Source: CAYYDE01 sp964470525
GTDB lineage: Bacteria; Patescibacteriota; Gracilibacteria; BD1-5; UBA6164
DNA: 64,000 nt
Direction: 5' to 3'
Assembly (NCBI GenBank): GCA_964470525.1
Contig: CAYYDE010000003.1
Location: forward strand, 91,858-155,857
Positions 24,138-34,167 of the stretch are shown here, one piece after another. Position 1 is the first letter of the stretch; every line of letters starts with the position of its first letter. Made by a program: the position numbers and the translations under genes. The notes beneath the pieces were generated by a model. The model was not told where the DNA came from, made no database searches, and saw only the letters and a list, made by a program, of their open reading frames with translations.

Positions 24138-24156
24138 ACAGGTATTTAAGGTTTTT

Positions 24157-24176
24157 TACTCTCAAAATTGAGAGTA
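24157..24176. promoter_or_regulatory. 20-bp perfect palindrome in the C39 leader
   Basis: TACTCTCAAAATTGAGAGTA. It lies 30-50 bases upstream of the C39 start and has no T tract, so it looks like an operator or RNA hairpin rather than a terminator. Confidence 0.5.
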
Positions 24177-24202
24177 TGAAATATATATAAATTTATTATT
24201 TT

Positions 24203-24240
24203 TGCAAATGTTTTTTAAAAATTACACAAAAAACATTTGC
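24203..24240. promoter_or_regulatory. Inverted repeat in the divergent C39/pirin promoter region
   Basis: GCAAATGTTTTTT ... AAAAAACATTTGC around an A/T-rich centre. TTGCAA at its left edge, read on the minus strand, is 16 bases from TATATT, a plausible C39 promoter. TTGCAA at its right edge is the -35 of the pirin promoter. Confidence 0.5.
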
Positions 24241-24242
24241 AA

Positions 24243-24283
24243 AATACTAAAAACACTATATAATTTATAGTGTTTTTAGTATT
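24243..24283. promoter_or_regulatory. Perfect 18-bp-arm palindrome containing the pirin -10
   Basis: AATACTAAAAACACTATA / TATAGTGTTTTTAGTATT with a 5-base loop. TATAAT (24259-24264) lies inside it, 16 bases after TTGCAA (24237-24242). It ends 11 bases before the pirin ATG. Candidate operator. Confidence 0.55.
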
Positions 24284-24294
24284 AAATAATTTTT

Positions 24295-24984
24295 ATGTTA
24301 CAAATTATACCTTCAGAAAAAAGATATTTTTCTGATATGGGAAATATGAATTCTCATTTTCTTTTTAGTTTTGCTGATTATTATGATGTGAACAACACAC
24401 ATTTTTGAAATTTACGTGTGTTTAACGATGATTTTTTAGAGTGAAATTCTGGTTTTGGAATGCATCCTCACAAGTATTATGAAATTATGACAATAATGCT
24501 TGAGGGAACGATTACTCACAAAGATACGCTTGGAAATGATATAAAAGTTTCAAAAAACCAAATTCAAGTGACTGATACAGCAACGGGAATTATGCATAGC
24601 GAAATCAACGCAGAAAGTGAATCTTTGAAATTGTATCAAGTATGGTTTTCTCCCGATGAAATGAGTCCAAAACCAAAATATTTTACGGCAACTTTTGAAG
24701 AAAAAGATTTTGAAAATAAGCTTGCTGTTTTGGGAACTGGTTTGCAAGACCATGAACGAGGACTCACCTCAAAACTCAGTGTTGAGAGATGAGTGTTTGA
24801 TGCTGGAAAAGTACTTGAAATAGACTATGAGAAACATGTATTTTTATATATTACTTCCGGAAGTGTAAAACTTCATAATTGAGAAGTTTTGCAACCAAAA
24901 GATCAACTCAGAGCTTTTGGAGAAGAAAAAATTATGTTAGAATTTTTAGAGAAAACAGATTTTATTTTGATTGAGTCAGAGTAA
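24295..24984 (+). CDS. Pirin-family cupin protein
   Basis: 229 residues. The N-terminal cupin has the pirin signature GFGMHPHKYYEIMTIMLEG followed by THKDTLGN, with metal-ligand His residues; the second cupin ends KPKDQLRAFGEE. Members act as quercetin 2,3-dioxygenases or redox/iron-sensing regulators, and the role here is not determinable. Glycines just before the signature (FEGNSGFGMHP region) include UGA. ATG 24295 directly follows a palindrome holding the -10 box. Divergent from the C39-like gene. Confidence 0.85.
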
Positions 24985-24988
24985 AAAA

Positions 24989-25351
24989 TTATTTTATGTT
25001 TAATATAAATTCATTTTTTCTTTCATTTACTTCTACATTAGAGATAACTATGATGTTTTTTCAGAACTGAAGGTTTAAAATATCATAACTATCAAGAGGA
25101 TTTTTTCTAAAAAATTCTTCTTTTCTATTTATCCATCCAACGAAAGTGATTTTCCGATTCTTTTGATTCCAATAATATATTGAAATATTTTTTGAACATG
25201 AGTTTGCTGGAATTTTATTAATATAGGCATGATTTATCCTGACTTCGGTTAATGCTATTTCGGAGAAATTACATATTTTTATTTTATATAATCATTGTAT
25301 GGAAAAATAGAGAAATAGTATGAATAATAGAAAAATAATAATTTTTTTCAT
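24989..25351 (-). CDS. Small hypothetical membrane-anchored or secreted protein
   Basis: 120 residues. The N-terminal hydrophobic helix MKKIIIFLLFILFLYFSIQG is followed by a basic, aromatic-rich domain (YYWNQKNRKITFVGWINRKEE). It has two UGA glycines. Convergent with pirin, with stops 5 bases apart. It resembles in layout the anchored hypothetical at 22627-23370. No family recognised. Confidence 0.65.
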
Positions 25352-25424
25352 ATGATTTTTATTTATTAAATAGTTATTATAGTGTAATTTTTATACATTA
25401 AAGTCAATTTTTATTTTACTATTT

Positions 25425-25461
25425 CAAAAAATAACTATAATTTTTTATAGTTATTTTTTTT
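25425..25461. promoter_or_regulatory. Palindrome upstream of alr with embedded -10-like TATAAT
   Basis: AAAAAATAACTATAA / TTATAGTTATTTTTT around TTTT. TATAAT (25436-25441) lies in the left arm. The core ACTATA...TATAGT matches the core of the palindrome before pirin. It sits between divergent gene starts, so it is unlikely to be a terminator despite its flanking A and T tracts. Confidence 0.45.
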
Positions 25462-25471
25462 CTTTTTGATT

Positions 25472-26632
25472 ATGGGAGTATTGGCAAAAATTTTCAATTT
25501 TTCTCGCTTATTTTCTCAAAAAATGGAAACACTCAATCGAGTGACGATTTCAAAACAATCCATTTTGCATAATTATGATTTGATAGCGAAACTCAACTCG
25601 GGAAAATATGTTTTTCCTGTTTTGAAGTCAAATGCATATGGTCATGGAATTCAAGAAATTGCTAGTATTTTGCGTGAGAGAAATCCTGAATATCTTGTGG
25701 TTGATAGTTATTATGAAGCACTCAAAATTTGGGAAGTGAATCCGTCAAAAATTCTTTTGATAGGACCTATTTTGCCAGAAAATATATCAAAAATGAATTT
25801 TAAAAAAATAGATTTGGTAGTAAGTGATATTGCACTTTTAGAAGCTTTGGGAGCATCATGAAAAAAAATAAATATTCATATTAAAATTGACACAGGAATG
25901 AATCGTCAATGAATTTATCCCCATGAACTCAAAGATTTTTTAAAATCTCTAAAAAAATATAAAAATCTTCATCTTCTTTGAATTTGTAGTCATTTAGCTG
26001 ATGCAGATAATAAAAATAATTCGTATTCAGAACTCCAAATGCATCGATTTGAACATGCATTGGATCTTTTAAAATCACAAAGAATTTTTCCAAAATATGT
26101 TCATATTTCTAACTCTGCAGGTGCTTTAAAGGATTTTTTATCTGGGGAAGTGAATAGCGTGAGGTTGTGAATCAGTTTGTATGGAGTGCATCCTTTGCTG
26201 GAAAGCGATACAGCATTTCAAAAATGAAACTCACTCAAATTGGCTCTTGATTTTGAAACAACATTGATCCAAAAAAAACTTCTCAAAGCATGAGAAAAAG
26301 TTGGATATAACGGAAGTTTTGAAGCAAAACAAGATATGTATATTGGGATTGTACCAGTAGGATATTTTGAGGGAATTTCTCGTAATCTTGGAAATAAATT
26401 TTCTTTTTTTGCAAAAAATAAACCTCTTCCGATTATCGGAAAAGTATGTATGAATTTGTGTATGGTAGATTTATCACAGATTCCAACTTTGAAAGTCTGA
26501 GAAAAAGTAAGTGTGATTTCTTCCTCAAAAGTTGCAAAAAATTCAGTCTACGAAATGGCAAAACTATCAGGAACGATTCCGTATGAAACTCTGGTAAAAA
26601 TCAATGAAAGTGTGAGAAGAGAAGTGATATAA
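25472..26632 (+). CDS. alr: Alanine racemase
   Basis: 386 residues. This PLP enzyme interconverts L- and D-alanine for peptidoglycan. Lys52 in VLKSNAYGHG is the PLP lysine. The TIM barrel has KIDTGMNRQGI and the second domain VGYNGSF with the catalytic Tyr. CMNLCMVDLS replaces the usual CMDQ. CGA codes the conserved Arg in QMHRFEHAL. The ATG at 25472 adds a short hydrophobic-aromatic N-terminal extension; METLNRVTIS at 25523 would be the minimal start. Fits with a Fem-type peptidoglycan ligase elsewhere in the window. Confidence 0.93.
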
Positions 26633-26659
26633 AAAAATCGTGAGAATCACGATTTTTTT
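26631..26659. terminator. Bidirectional terminator between alr and the DUF305 gene
   Basis: AAAAAAATCGTGA / TCACGATTTTTTT with loop GAA; it overlaps both stop codons. Confidence 0.9.
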
Positions 26660-27263
26660 ATTTATAATTTTCTAAAAAATTTTTCATAACATCAATTTCT
26701 GCTTGCTGAGAAGCAATAATATTATCAATAATTTCTTTTGTTTCATGTTGTGCTGGCTTATCTTCCATTGCTTGGGCCATTTGAATAGCTCCTTGATGGT
26801 GTACAATCATTCCTTCTAAATATGCTTTTTCAGCTTCATATGTTGAGAGAGAAGTTAGATCTGGATGCATCATATTTTCATATTGAAATATTGTATCATT
26901 TTTATAAGAATTTTCAATAATTTCTCTCATAATTTGTACTTCTGCTTCTTGTGCTGAAATAATATTTTGTAAAAGGTTTTTGAGTTCGGGGTCTTGAGTT
27001 TTTTCTAAAATAATTTTTGAAGTCTCAATAGCTTCTGAGTGATGTGGAATCATCATTTTGAGAAAACTTTCTTCTCATGTAATCATATTTCCGTGATTCA
27101 TGGTTTGATGTGTTCAGTGATCATTGTTATGAAATTGAGTATTTCCAAAAAACGGAATTTGAATTTCTTTATGACTATTGAGATAAAAATATCCTCCTAT
27201 AACGACTAAGAGTATTATATCAATGATAATAAGATACCAATATGTTTTTTTCATATATTTCAT
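26658..27263 (-). CDS. DUF305 protein, membrane-anchored four-helix His-rich
   Basis: 201 residues. An N-terminal anchor (WYLIIIDIILLVVIGGYFY) precedes a two-fold repeated helical-hairpin domain. The first half has MMIPHHSEAIETSK, the second GMIVHHQGAIQMAQ, each with the HH pair typical of DUF305/ferritin-like proteins, which are often linked to copper handling. The linker is His/Asn-rich (HNNDHGTHQTMNHGN). Two start codons, 27263 and 27254, are in frame. Last gene of the minus operon, 14 bases after the glycosyltransferase. Metal binding is inferred from the family. Confidence 0.88.
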
Positions 27264-27277
27264 TTTAAAAAATAAAA

Positions 27278-28948
27278 TTATTTCACTATTTTATACAAAA
27301 TTACTGTTTCTCCATTTTTTTCAAATGTTTTTAATTTTTGAAGTCAAGGGTATGTTTCATCAGGAAAATGAAGCAAAAAATCCAAATCAGGACGATATCT
27401 TGCAAAATCAATACTATCAACTACCAAATAATCAATCGAATGATGACGAGCATAGATGAGAAGGTTTTCTAATTTATTGGTATAAGGAGTAAGCCATCTT
27501 TCCCAACTTCCTGCATAATACGTAACAACAGGAAATCTTTCCATAATTTTGAGGTGTTCTCCAGAAAAATGATATTCTTTTAAATAGATTCCAGCTTCTT
27601 TTTTGACCTCATATTTTGCATCTTCTCATTTGAAAGTATTGTAATAACTCAGTATTCCAAGAGCAAAAATTCCAGCAAAAACTCCAGAGATTCACAGATA
27701 TTTTCCCCATTCTCAAAAAATATTTTTTATGTTCCATGATTGTAATCAATAGACAAAGAAAAAAAGGAAAAATGGTACAAAAATCACAAAATATCTATCA
27801 AGGACAAAAAATAATGTGAAAAATAAACTTGCTACTCAAAAAAAGCTCAAAAACGTGATAACGAGAAAAGATTCACCATTTCTTATAAGAGCGATGATTC
27901 ACCAAATCATGAAAATGATAGGAATACTCAAAAGCAACATAAAGAAAATATTCTTGTAAAAAGTACTTCATTCTACATGGAAAAGTTTGTATGCATTTCA
28001 TACAATGATATGTGGAAGATTTTCTCAGTAGAGCTTGAGTTGATTTTCGGAAATTCTATGTATGACTTTTTGTGGATCGGAAAGCATATAATTTTTAAAA
28101 CTTTCTCACTCTGTAGGTTTTTCATATTTTAAACCTCCAGCAAATCAAGCAATGAGTCCAAGATTATCAGGACGGAGTTCTCAAACAGCTTGTTCAAATC
28201 CGTCATCATCCATTTTACTGACTCATCTGAGTTCTGCCTGTCTGAGGTTGGAACTTCCTTTGTTGGTGAGTCACCATTCTCAGGTAAAACTGTTCATATA
28301 TGCTATATATGGCAAAGCAATAATGAAAAATCACAACAAAATCATGATTCCATGATGAAGAGTTTTTCCAAAAGAATTCTCTTTTTTTATCCATAAATAT
28401 GCTAAAATAAGTCCAATACTTCCAAGATAAATAAAGGCTTCTGCTCGAGTGATATAGAGAAGTCAGACAAAAAGTCCTATAAAACACATATTTCCAGCAG
28501 TAGGAATATGTTTATATTGTAATACTGCAATAAATAAAAGGAAAAATAATGGAATATATAAATTTTCTGAAAGAATATGAATATTATAATGTAATAATAT
28601 CGGACTGAAAAATAAAAATCCAACAAAAGCAAAGAGATATTTTGGTGAGAGATAACTTTTTCAAAACAGATATGCTATGAGAATGAGAAAATTAAAAAGT
28701 ACAATATTTCCTACAAAACTTGCGAGCATATCATTTTCAATAATACTTCCAAAAAATGCAATAGGAACAGAATATAAAAATCAAAACCATCCATTTCAAA
28801 AACCTTCCAGAGAAAAATTCTTTAAGTGATGAGCCATCTGAAGATATGCAAAACTATCAGCAATTTTCATCACTTCATTGAGAGAGAAAAAATAAATATG
28901 TAAGAGATTTCCAAGAAGGATGAGTCATAAAAAAAGAAGTTTTTTCAT
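27278..28948 (-). CDS. GT-C membrane glycosyltransferase (GT39/ArnT-like)
   Basis: 556 residues with about 10-11 hydrophobic helices and a C-terminal soluble domain. The first extracellular loop holds an acidic residue in ADSFAYLQMAHHL, the position of the catalytic Asp in dolichyl-phosphate-mannose/ArnT-type GT-C enzymes. After helix two are runs such as FVGFLFFSPILLHYNIHILSE. It would transfer a sugar from a lipid-phosphate donor onto proteins or surface glycans. Dense in UGA glycines. Second-to-last of a tight operon (16 and 14 base gaps). Donor and acceptor unknown. Confidence 0.82.
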
Positions 28949-28964
28949 AATTTTGCTTTAAGAT

Positions 28965-30104
28965 TTATTCGTAATTTTCCATTGTATAATCAAAGATTTC
29001 AAGATCTTGGTTAAATCTGTATACAATTCCATATCCATCATATTGTTGATAATCAGTTGGAATAAATCAAATATATCCAGTATTTGCAAGCTGTTCAGGA
29101 GTATTTGCATATTCACCATTTTCTCTAAAATGTGTTTGATTTGCTTGATCAAGATAGGCAAGGTTAAGCTCACGAATGGCTTTATTGATATAATTATTAC
29201 ACGTATTTCCAGTAATAAGATCTTGTTCAGCTTGTTCATCAAATATGAATAATTCTTTTCTCATATTTTCCATATTTTTTATGACATTTTCATCAAGTGT
29301 GTGTCATTCTTGAAATGTTACAAAACTCAGTGATTCCAAAGCTTGAGCAGCTATTTCACAAGAGGGATTTTTTTCTTTTGTTGCTTGTGCAAGATTGAGA
29401 AACATGAGAGTTGATTTTTCTCTTTCTCATGACTTTCCTCTCATAATTGCTGCCATAATTTTTGCTCATTCTACTCAGCCATCAATCATAGACGCAATTT
29501 TGTAATAATTTGATGAAGCAAGAGAATCTTTGAAATAAAAATAATATAAAAAACCTTGATGAAATGGAATTTCAAAATCTCTACATGGATTTCGTAAAGA
29601 TGTGTTTCAAAAGAGTTTTCATAGATCGTCCTCTTGGATTATTTTTTCAATTTTTTCTTGATCACAGAAATTTTTTATTCCTTTGAGTCAAATTTTTTCT
29701 CCTTCAATATTGTGTATTTCTTGACTTTCTAATGAAAGATCTTCATATCTTTGATTGAGAGAAGGAAGTAATAATTGTCCAATCAAGTATGGTTTTTGGA
29801 AATTTGGATCAAGTTCTGTAATGAGATCAAGCATGTGATACAAATATTTTTTGTATTCTGAACCAACAGCATTCCCTCCGATATATTGAATTGCTTGCAG
29901 CCAATAGAAATCTGCTCTCAGATTTTTGAATCAAAAAGAAGTAGAAAGAGCAACCTCTTTTTTAGGAAGCAAATCGGGGTGTTGGATGATTTGAAATTGT
30001 TTTTCTTTTATTTTTGAGTAATTGTTTTGATTTATCTCATAAAAACTCCAGCAAGTTCAAAGAACGAAAAAGAAAAATAGAACAAAAAATATTTTATTTT
30101 TCAT
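28965..30104 (-). CDS. Signal-anchored TPR-like helical protein
   Basis: 379 residues. N-terminal helix KIFFVLFFFFVLG. The FKNLRADFYWLQAIQYIGG then LDLITELDPNFQKPY pattern resembles the TPR-like proteins common beside glycosyltransferases in CPR genomes. The rest is helical, with Cys at several positions and an EYANTPEQL segment. Probably periplasmic or membrane-associated and part of the surface-glycan operon; this is inference. ATG 30104, 29 bases after the KhpB-like gene. Confidence 0.72.
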
Positions 30105-30133
30105 AGGTTTTGTATGGTATATTATTAAAGTAA

Positions 30134-30631
30134 TTAAATGTCAATTGCATCAAGGTCAATATTTTTGAGATGGTTTATTTTTTTATATAGTGTTATTTTC
30201 CTGTCTTTTCCTTCTCAAATACTTTTGCTTGAAAGAGATTCATCATTTAAAGTGAGAATAAAAGAATGAATTTTTTTTCTTTCATAAGCATTAAAAAAAG
30301 GAAGAGTAATTTCTTGTCCAGTACGTTGTACTATTTCAGCTTTTCTACGAACAAAATCAAAAAGTTTTTCATCTTTTTTTATTAAATAGTCATTTATTTC
30401 AAGGTGAATGAGTGTTTTTTCTCAAGAAAATTGACGTAATAAACTTGTAAGAATGAGACGAATATCCTCAAGAGTTTTTCATGAGTAGCCAATTAAAAGT
30501 GATGAATCAGGAGTTTGAAGTTTGATGTAGAAAATATGCTCTTCTTCTTTTTGTACTTCAAGAGAGTCTATTTGTATATTTAATTTCTCAAAAAATATTG
30601 TAATAATATTTGATATATTGTTTGTTTCCAT
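30134..30631 (-). CDS. khpB: KhpB/Jag-like RNA-binding protein (KH plus R3H)
   Basis: 165 residues from ATG 30631. A KH domain (about 5-80) with LIGYSGKTLEDIRLIL corresponds to the LIGxxGxTLxALQ signature of KhpB; its second Gly is UGA. The R3H domain (about 105-155) contains NAYERKKIHSFIL and SIGEGKDRKITLY. It lacks the N-terminal Jag_N domain. An upstream in-frame TTG (30712) would add 27 basic residues but no Jag_N. The family binds RNA and links to cell-wall and division control. First gene of the minus operon; its usual partner YidC is not adjacent. Confidence 0.85.
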
Positions 30632-30705
30632 ACCCAAAAAAATAAAAGAGTAATTCTTTATTGTTATAATATTTTTTTTGAATTTTACAAGTTTTTGTAT
30701 TTTTT

Positions 30706-30733
30706 TTGACAAACATCAAAAAAATTTTATTAT
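30706..30733 (+). promoter_or_regulatory. Promoter of infB
   Basis: TTGACA (30706-30711), 16-base spacer, TATTAT (30728-30733); TATACT (30731-30736) is an alternative -10 at 19 bases. 34 bases before the infB ATG. Confidence 0.7.
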
Positions 30734-30767
30734 ACTCCCATATTTTTAATTATTATAAACCAAGAAA

Positions 30768-33218
30768 ATGCCAGATAAAAAAATAGAAGATGATTATTAT
30801 GCACAAGCAAATTCCTCAGAGTCAACTTCTGATACTCAAAATGAAAAACCAAGATTACAAATTAAATGAAAGCTAAAAATTAAATCAAAAGCATCAGCTT
30901 CTGATTCTTTAGATGTTTCTTCTGATTCAGGAAAACAAGAAGTAAAACCACAAAAAGAAAAAAAAGCAAAAAAACAACAATCCTCTTCTTTTTCTCAAGG
31001 GGTTTCTTTGATTGAACCAAAAACAGTATCTTGAGTATTTGAAGGAAACTCATATACAACACAAAAATGACTACAAGAAAAACAAAGAAGAGAATCTTGA
31101 GAAAAACAAAAATCAGAGAGATCGTATGAAACTTCATCTACAAGAAAATCATCATTTTCTCCAAAAACTCCTGAAGTTTCATCAGGAAATGGAGATACAA
31201 CTTTTGTAAAAAAAGAATTTTCTTTTCAAGGAAAACCATCATTTCCATCAAAAAATAATAATAAAAAGAAATGAAAAAGTGATGATGAAAATGAAAAAAA
31301 ATCAAGATTTTTCAAAAAAGATAGAAATACAAAATATTCAAAAAACTTTTTTGAAGATGAAGATGCAGCTTTTTCAAGATCAAATAAAATCAGGCAAAAA
31401 GAAAAAATAGAAAAATCTATGGAAGAAATGAAACAAGATTTGACAAATCGTACATGAGAAACAGTAACCATTTCAGAAATTTTATCAGTGAAAGAATTTT
31501 CAGAAAAAATCTGAATTCCAATTGTAAAATTGATGGCAGAGTTCATGAAAAATGGAATGCTTGTAACGCTCAATTCAAAAATTGATTTTGAAACAGCTTC
31601 TATTATTGCTGAAACTTTTGAAATTAAATTGCAAAGAGATGTTTCATCATGATTACAAGTGGAAGATGTTTTAGAATGAAATATTCAAGCACTTATTATA
31701 GAAGATAATTCAGAAAATTATTCCTCTCGTTCTCCAGTTGTTTCAATTATGGGGCATGTTGATCATGGAAAAACTTCACTTTTGGATTATATCAGAAAAT
31801 CAAAAACAGCTGATAAAGAAGCAGGATGAATTACTCAAAGTATTGGGGCTTATCAAGCAATTTATAATGATCAAAAAATTACATTTTTGGATACTCCTTG
31901 ACACGAAGCTTTTACTGTTATGAGAGCAAGATGAGCAAAATCAACAGATATTGCTGTTTTAGTGGTTGCAGCTGATGAATGAGTAAAACCTCAAACTATA
32001 GAGAGTATCAATCACGCTCGTGAGGCAAATATTCCAATAGTTGTTGCTATAAATAAAATGGATAAAGAAGGAGCAAATCCTGATTTTGTAAAATGACAAT
32101 TGGCTTCACAATGATTACAACCAGAAGATTGGGGAGGAGATATTCCTATGGTTCCTGTTTCTGCACACCAAGGAACTGGAATTGATGATTTATTAGAAGT
32201 ATTGTTGATTGTTGCAGAAATGCAAGGATTGAAAGCAAATCCAAATAGACCAGCAATAGGAACAATTATAGAGTCACATTTAGATATGAGTCTTGGTCCA
32301 GTTTCAACAATTCTTATCAACACATGAACATTAAAAAAATGAGATTATGTTGTATGTAAAGGATCTTATGGAAGAGTGAAAGTATTAAAGGATTATCATT
32401 CAAAAAATATAAACTCTGCATGACCAAGTGAACCAGTATTAGTGGTTTGATTGGATGGGGTTGCTGATGGGTGAGATATTATTCAAGTGGTAAGTGATGC
32501 TGAAAAAGCAAGACAAAAAGCAGCAGAATATTATGATATTATGATGAATAAAAAATCACTTTCAGCTTCTTCTATTGATTTAATTATGTCAAAAATTAAA
32601 TCTGGAAGTTTGAAACAATTGAAAGTTGTTATTAAAGCTGATTCAAATGGTTCATTAGAAGCAATGAAAGGAGCTGTTATAAAACTTTCAACTCCTGAAA
32701 CAAAAGTTTCAGTGATTCATTCATGAGTTGGGAATATTACAGAAGGAGATGTATTGATGTGTCAATGAAGTTCTGCTATTTTGATAGGATTTAATGTTGA
32801 TTTACTTGGAAATTTAAGAAATGTTATTGATGAACAAAAGATAGAATATATATCAAGTAAAATTATTTATCATATTACAGAAAGAATTGAAAAAATTATT
32901 ACTGGAATGTTAGATCCAAAAGAAGTGGAAATACTTTTTTGAGAAGCAAAAGTATGAGGAATTTTCTATGTAGATAAATGATTTATGATTTTATGACTCA
33001 AAATAGCTGAATGAGTAAATATTGAAAAATGACTCTATGCAAGAATTATAAGAAATGATAAATTATTAGGAAAATGATATATTGAAAATCTAAAATCGTG
33101 AATTATTGATGTAAATCAATTAGAATGACCTGCGGAATGTTGAATTAAATGTAAAACAGATGTTGTGCTTGAAATGGGAGATATTTTAGAAATGTATAAA
33201 ATTGAAATTCAAAAATAA
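30768..33218 (+). CDS. infB: Translation initiation factor IF-2
   Basis: 816 residues. This GTPase brings initiator tRNA to the 30S. Residues 1-215 are a low-complexity charged extension (Ser/Lys/Glu). IF2_N-like helices follow (about 225-300), then the G domain: GHVDHGKTS near 329, DTPGHEAF, NKMD and SAHQG, then two beta-barrels and the C2 domain. Both switch glycines in the DTPGHE and RGAKSTD regions are UGA-coded. ATG 30768 lacks an SD. The cNMP-binding gene follows after 24 bases. Confidence 0.97.
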
Positions 33219-33242
33219 AATATATTTTTTAATCTATTTAAT

Positions 33243-33635
33243 ATGTTTGAAGGAATTGATTTATTTTCTTCTCTTACGCAAGAAGAACAGGACAAATTAT
33301 CACTTTTTTGTCAATTAAGATATGTAAAATCATGAGAGGTTTTATTTGAAGAAGGAGATACTTCAACGAGTATGTATATTGTAAAAAAATGACTTTTACA
33401 AGCATTTACATGAGAACGTTTATTATGAAAAATAGGTCCTTCTGAAATTGTTTGAGAAATGGCTTTATTTGATGAACCTCAATATCGTAGTGCTACTGTG
33501 AGTGCTGTTGATGATACAGAATTGATTGTAATTTTGACATATTCTTTAGAACAATTGATTCAAAAGCATTCAGATATTATTGCAAAAATACGAGCAGTAA
33601 TTCAGAAAAGAAAAAGTCAAAATCTTCAGTTATAA
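33243..33635 (+). CDS. Stand-alone cyclic-nucleotide-binding domain protein
   Basis: 130 residues, a single cNMP-binding/CRP-N-like beta-roll: GLFSS-type start (FEGIDLFSSLTQEEQDKL), VLFEEGDTSTSMYIVKKG, then IVGEMALFDEPQYRSATVSA, the phosphate-binding cassette with GE and R. There is no DNA-binding HTH, so it is not a CRP regulator by itself. Co-directional 24 bases after infB and before a terminator. The ligand (cAMP or another) is unknown. Confidence 0.88.
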
Positions 33636-33682
33636 AAAATAAAAAAAGCAAAAATAAAAAAAGATTTGCTTTTTTTATTTTT
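33635..33682 (+). terminator. Terminator after the infB operon
   Basis: AAAAATAAAAAAAGCAAA / TTTGCTTTTTTTATTTTT, an 18-bp stem. The right arm overlaps the -35 of the infA promoter. Confidence 0.8.
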
Positions 33683-33693
33683 ATTTATACAAT
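33666..33693 (+). promoter_or_regulatory. Candidate promoter of the infA-rplQ operon with GAGTCGGCT after the -10
   Basis: TTGCTT (33666-33671), 16-base spacer, TACAAT (33688-33693), directly followed by GAGTCGGCT (33694-33702). The same nine bases follow the -10 of the promoter at the window end. Confidence 0.5.
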
Positions 33694-33724
33694 GAGTCGG
33701 CTATTATTTAAAAGTCTACAAAAT

Positions 33725-33955
33725 ATGTCCCAAAAAGAGGAAAAGATCGAGGTAGAATGAACCATTGTAAAGGCTCTACCCAATCTGGTATTTGATGTTC
33801 AATTACCAGAAGAGTTTTGATGAGAAATTATCAAATGATACCTCTCTTGAAAGATGAGAATTAACTTTATCAAACTCATTGAGTGAGATAAGGTTTTGCT
33901 TGAGCTCAGTCCTTATGATCTCTGAAAATGAAGGATTGTTTTTAGAAAAAAATAA
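33725..33955 (+). CDS. infA: Translation initiation factor IF-1
   Basis: 76 residues, MSQKEEKIEVEGTIVKALPN then an S1-like OB fold with KMRINFIKLIEGDKVLLELS, standard length. Assists IF-2/IF-3 on the 30S A site. Nine of its glycines are UGA, so it is undetectable under the standard code. ATG 33725 matches the family start; an in-frame ATG at 33692 would add an unusual 11-residue tail and overlaps the promoter. First gene of the alpha-like operon. Confidence 0.95.
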
Positions 33956-33981
33956 TATTTTACTCTTTATTTACAATTATT

Positions 33982-34095
33982 ATGAAAGTTTCAGCTTCTG
34001 TAAAAAAAATATGTGATAAATGTAAAATTATTAAAAGAAAAGGAATTGTGAGAGTGATTTGTGAAAATCCAAAACATAAACAAAAACAAGGATAA
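33982..34095 (+). CDS. rpmJ: Ribosomal protein bL36
   Basis: 37 residues, MKVSASVKKICDKCKIIKRK. It has the zinc-binding CxxC and CxxxxH (CENPKH) of the Cys-type bL36. Conserved infA-rpmJ-rpsM order. Confidence 0.97.
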   Translation: MKVSASVKKICDKCKIIKRKGIVRVICENPKHKQKQG

Positions 34096-34167
34096 TTTCT
34101 TTTGATGATAATTATGTTTAATCGTAGAACATACGAAATAATTTAAATTTTTAATATTTATAGTTTT

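Noticed and set aside
23420..24140. C39-like gene as an insertion sequence passenger
   Set aside because: No transposase, no terminal inverted repeats bracketing the gene and no target duplication could be found by eye.
24243..24283. Perfect palindrome before pirin as an intrinsic terminator
   Set aside because: It lies between divergent starts, lacks a T tract and contains the -10 box.
27223..28396. Plus-strand ORFs over the glycosyltransferase and DUF305 genes
   Set aside because: They are antisense to continuous membrane-protein frames with clear hydrophobic periodicity on the minus strand.
30629..30712. TTG start extending the KhpB-like protein
   Set aside because: It adds only a basic, AT-driven stretch unlike Jag_N, and ATG 30631 starts exactly at the KH domain. 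Not fully excluded.
33692..33724. Upstream in-frame ATG for infA (MSRLLFKSLQN extension)
   Set aside because: It overlaps the -10 region, and IF-1 proteins start at the MSQKEE position.
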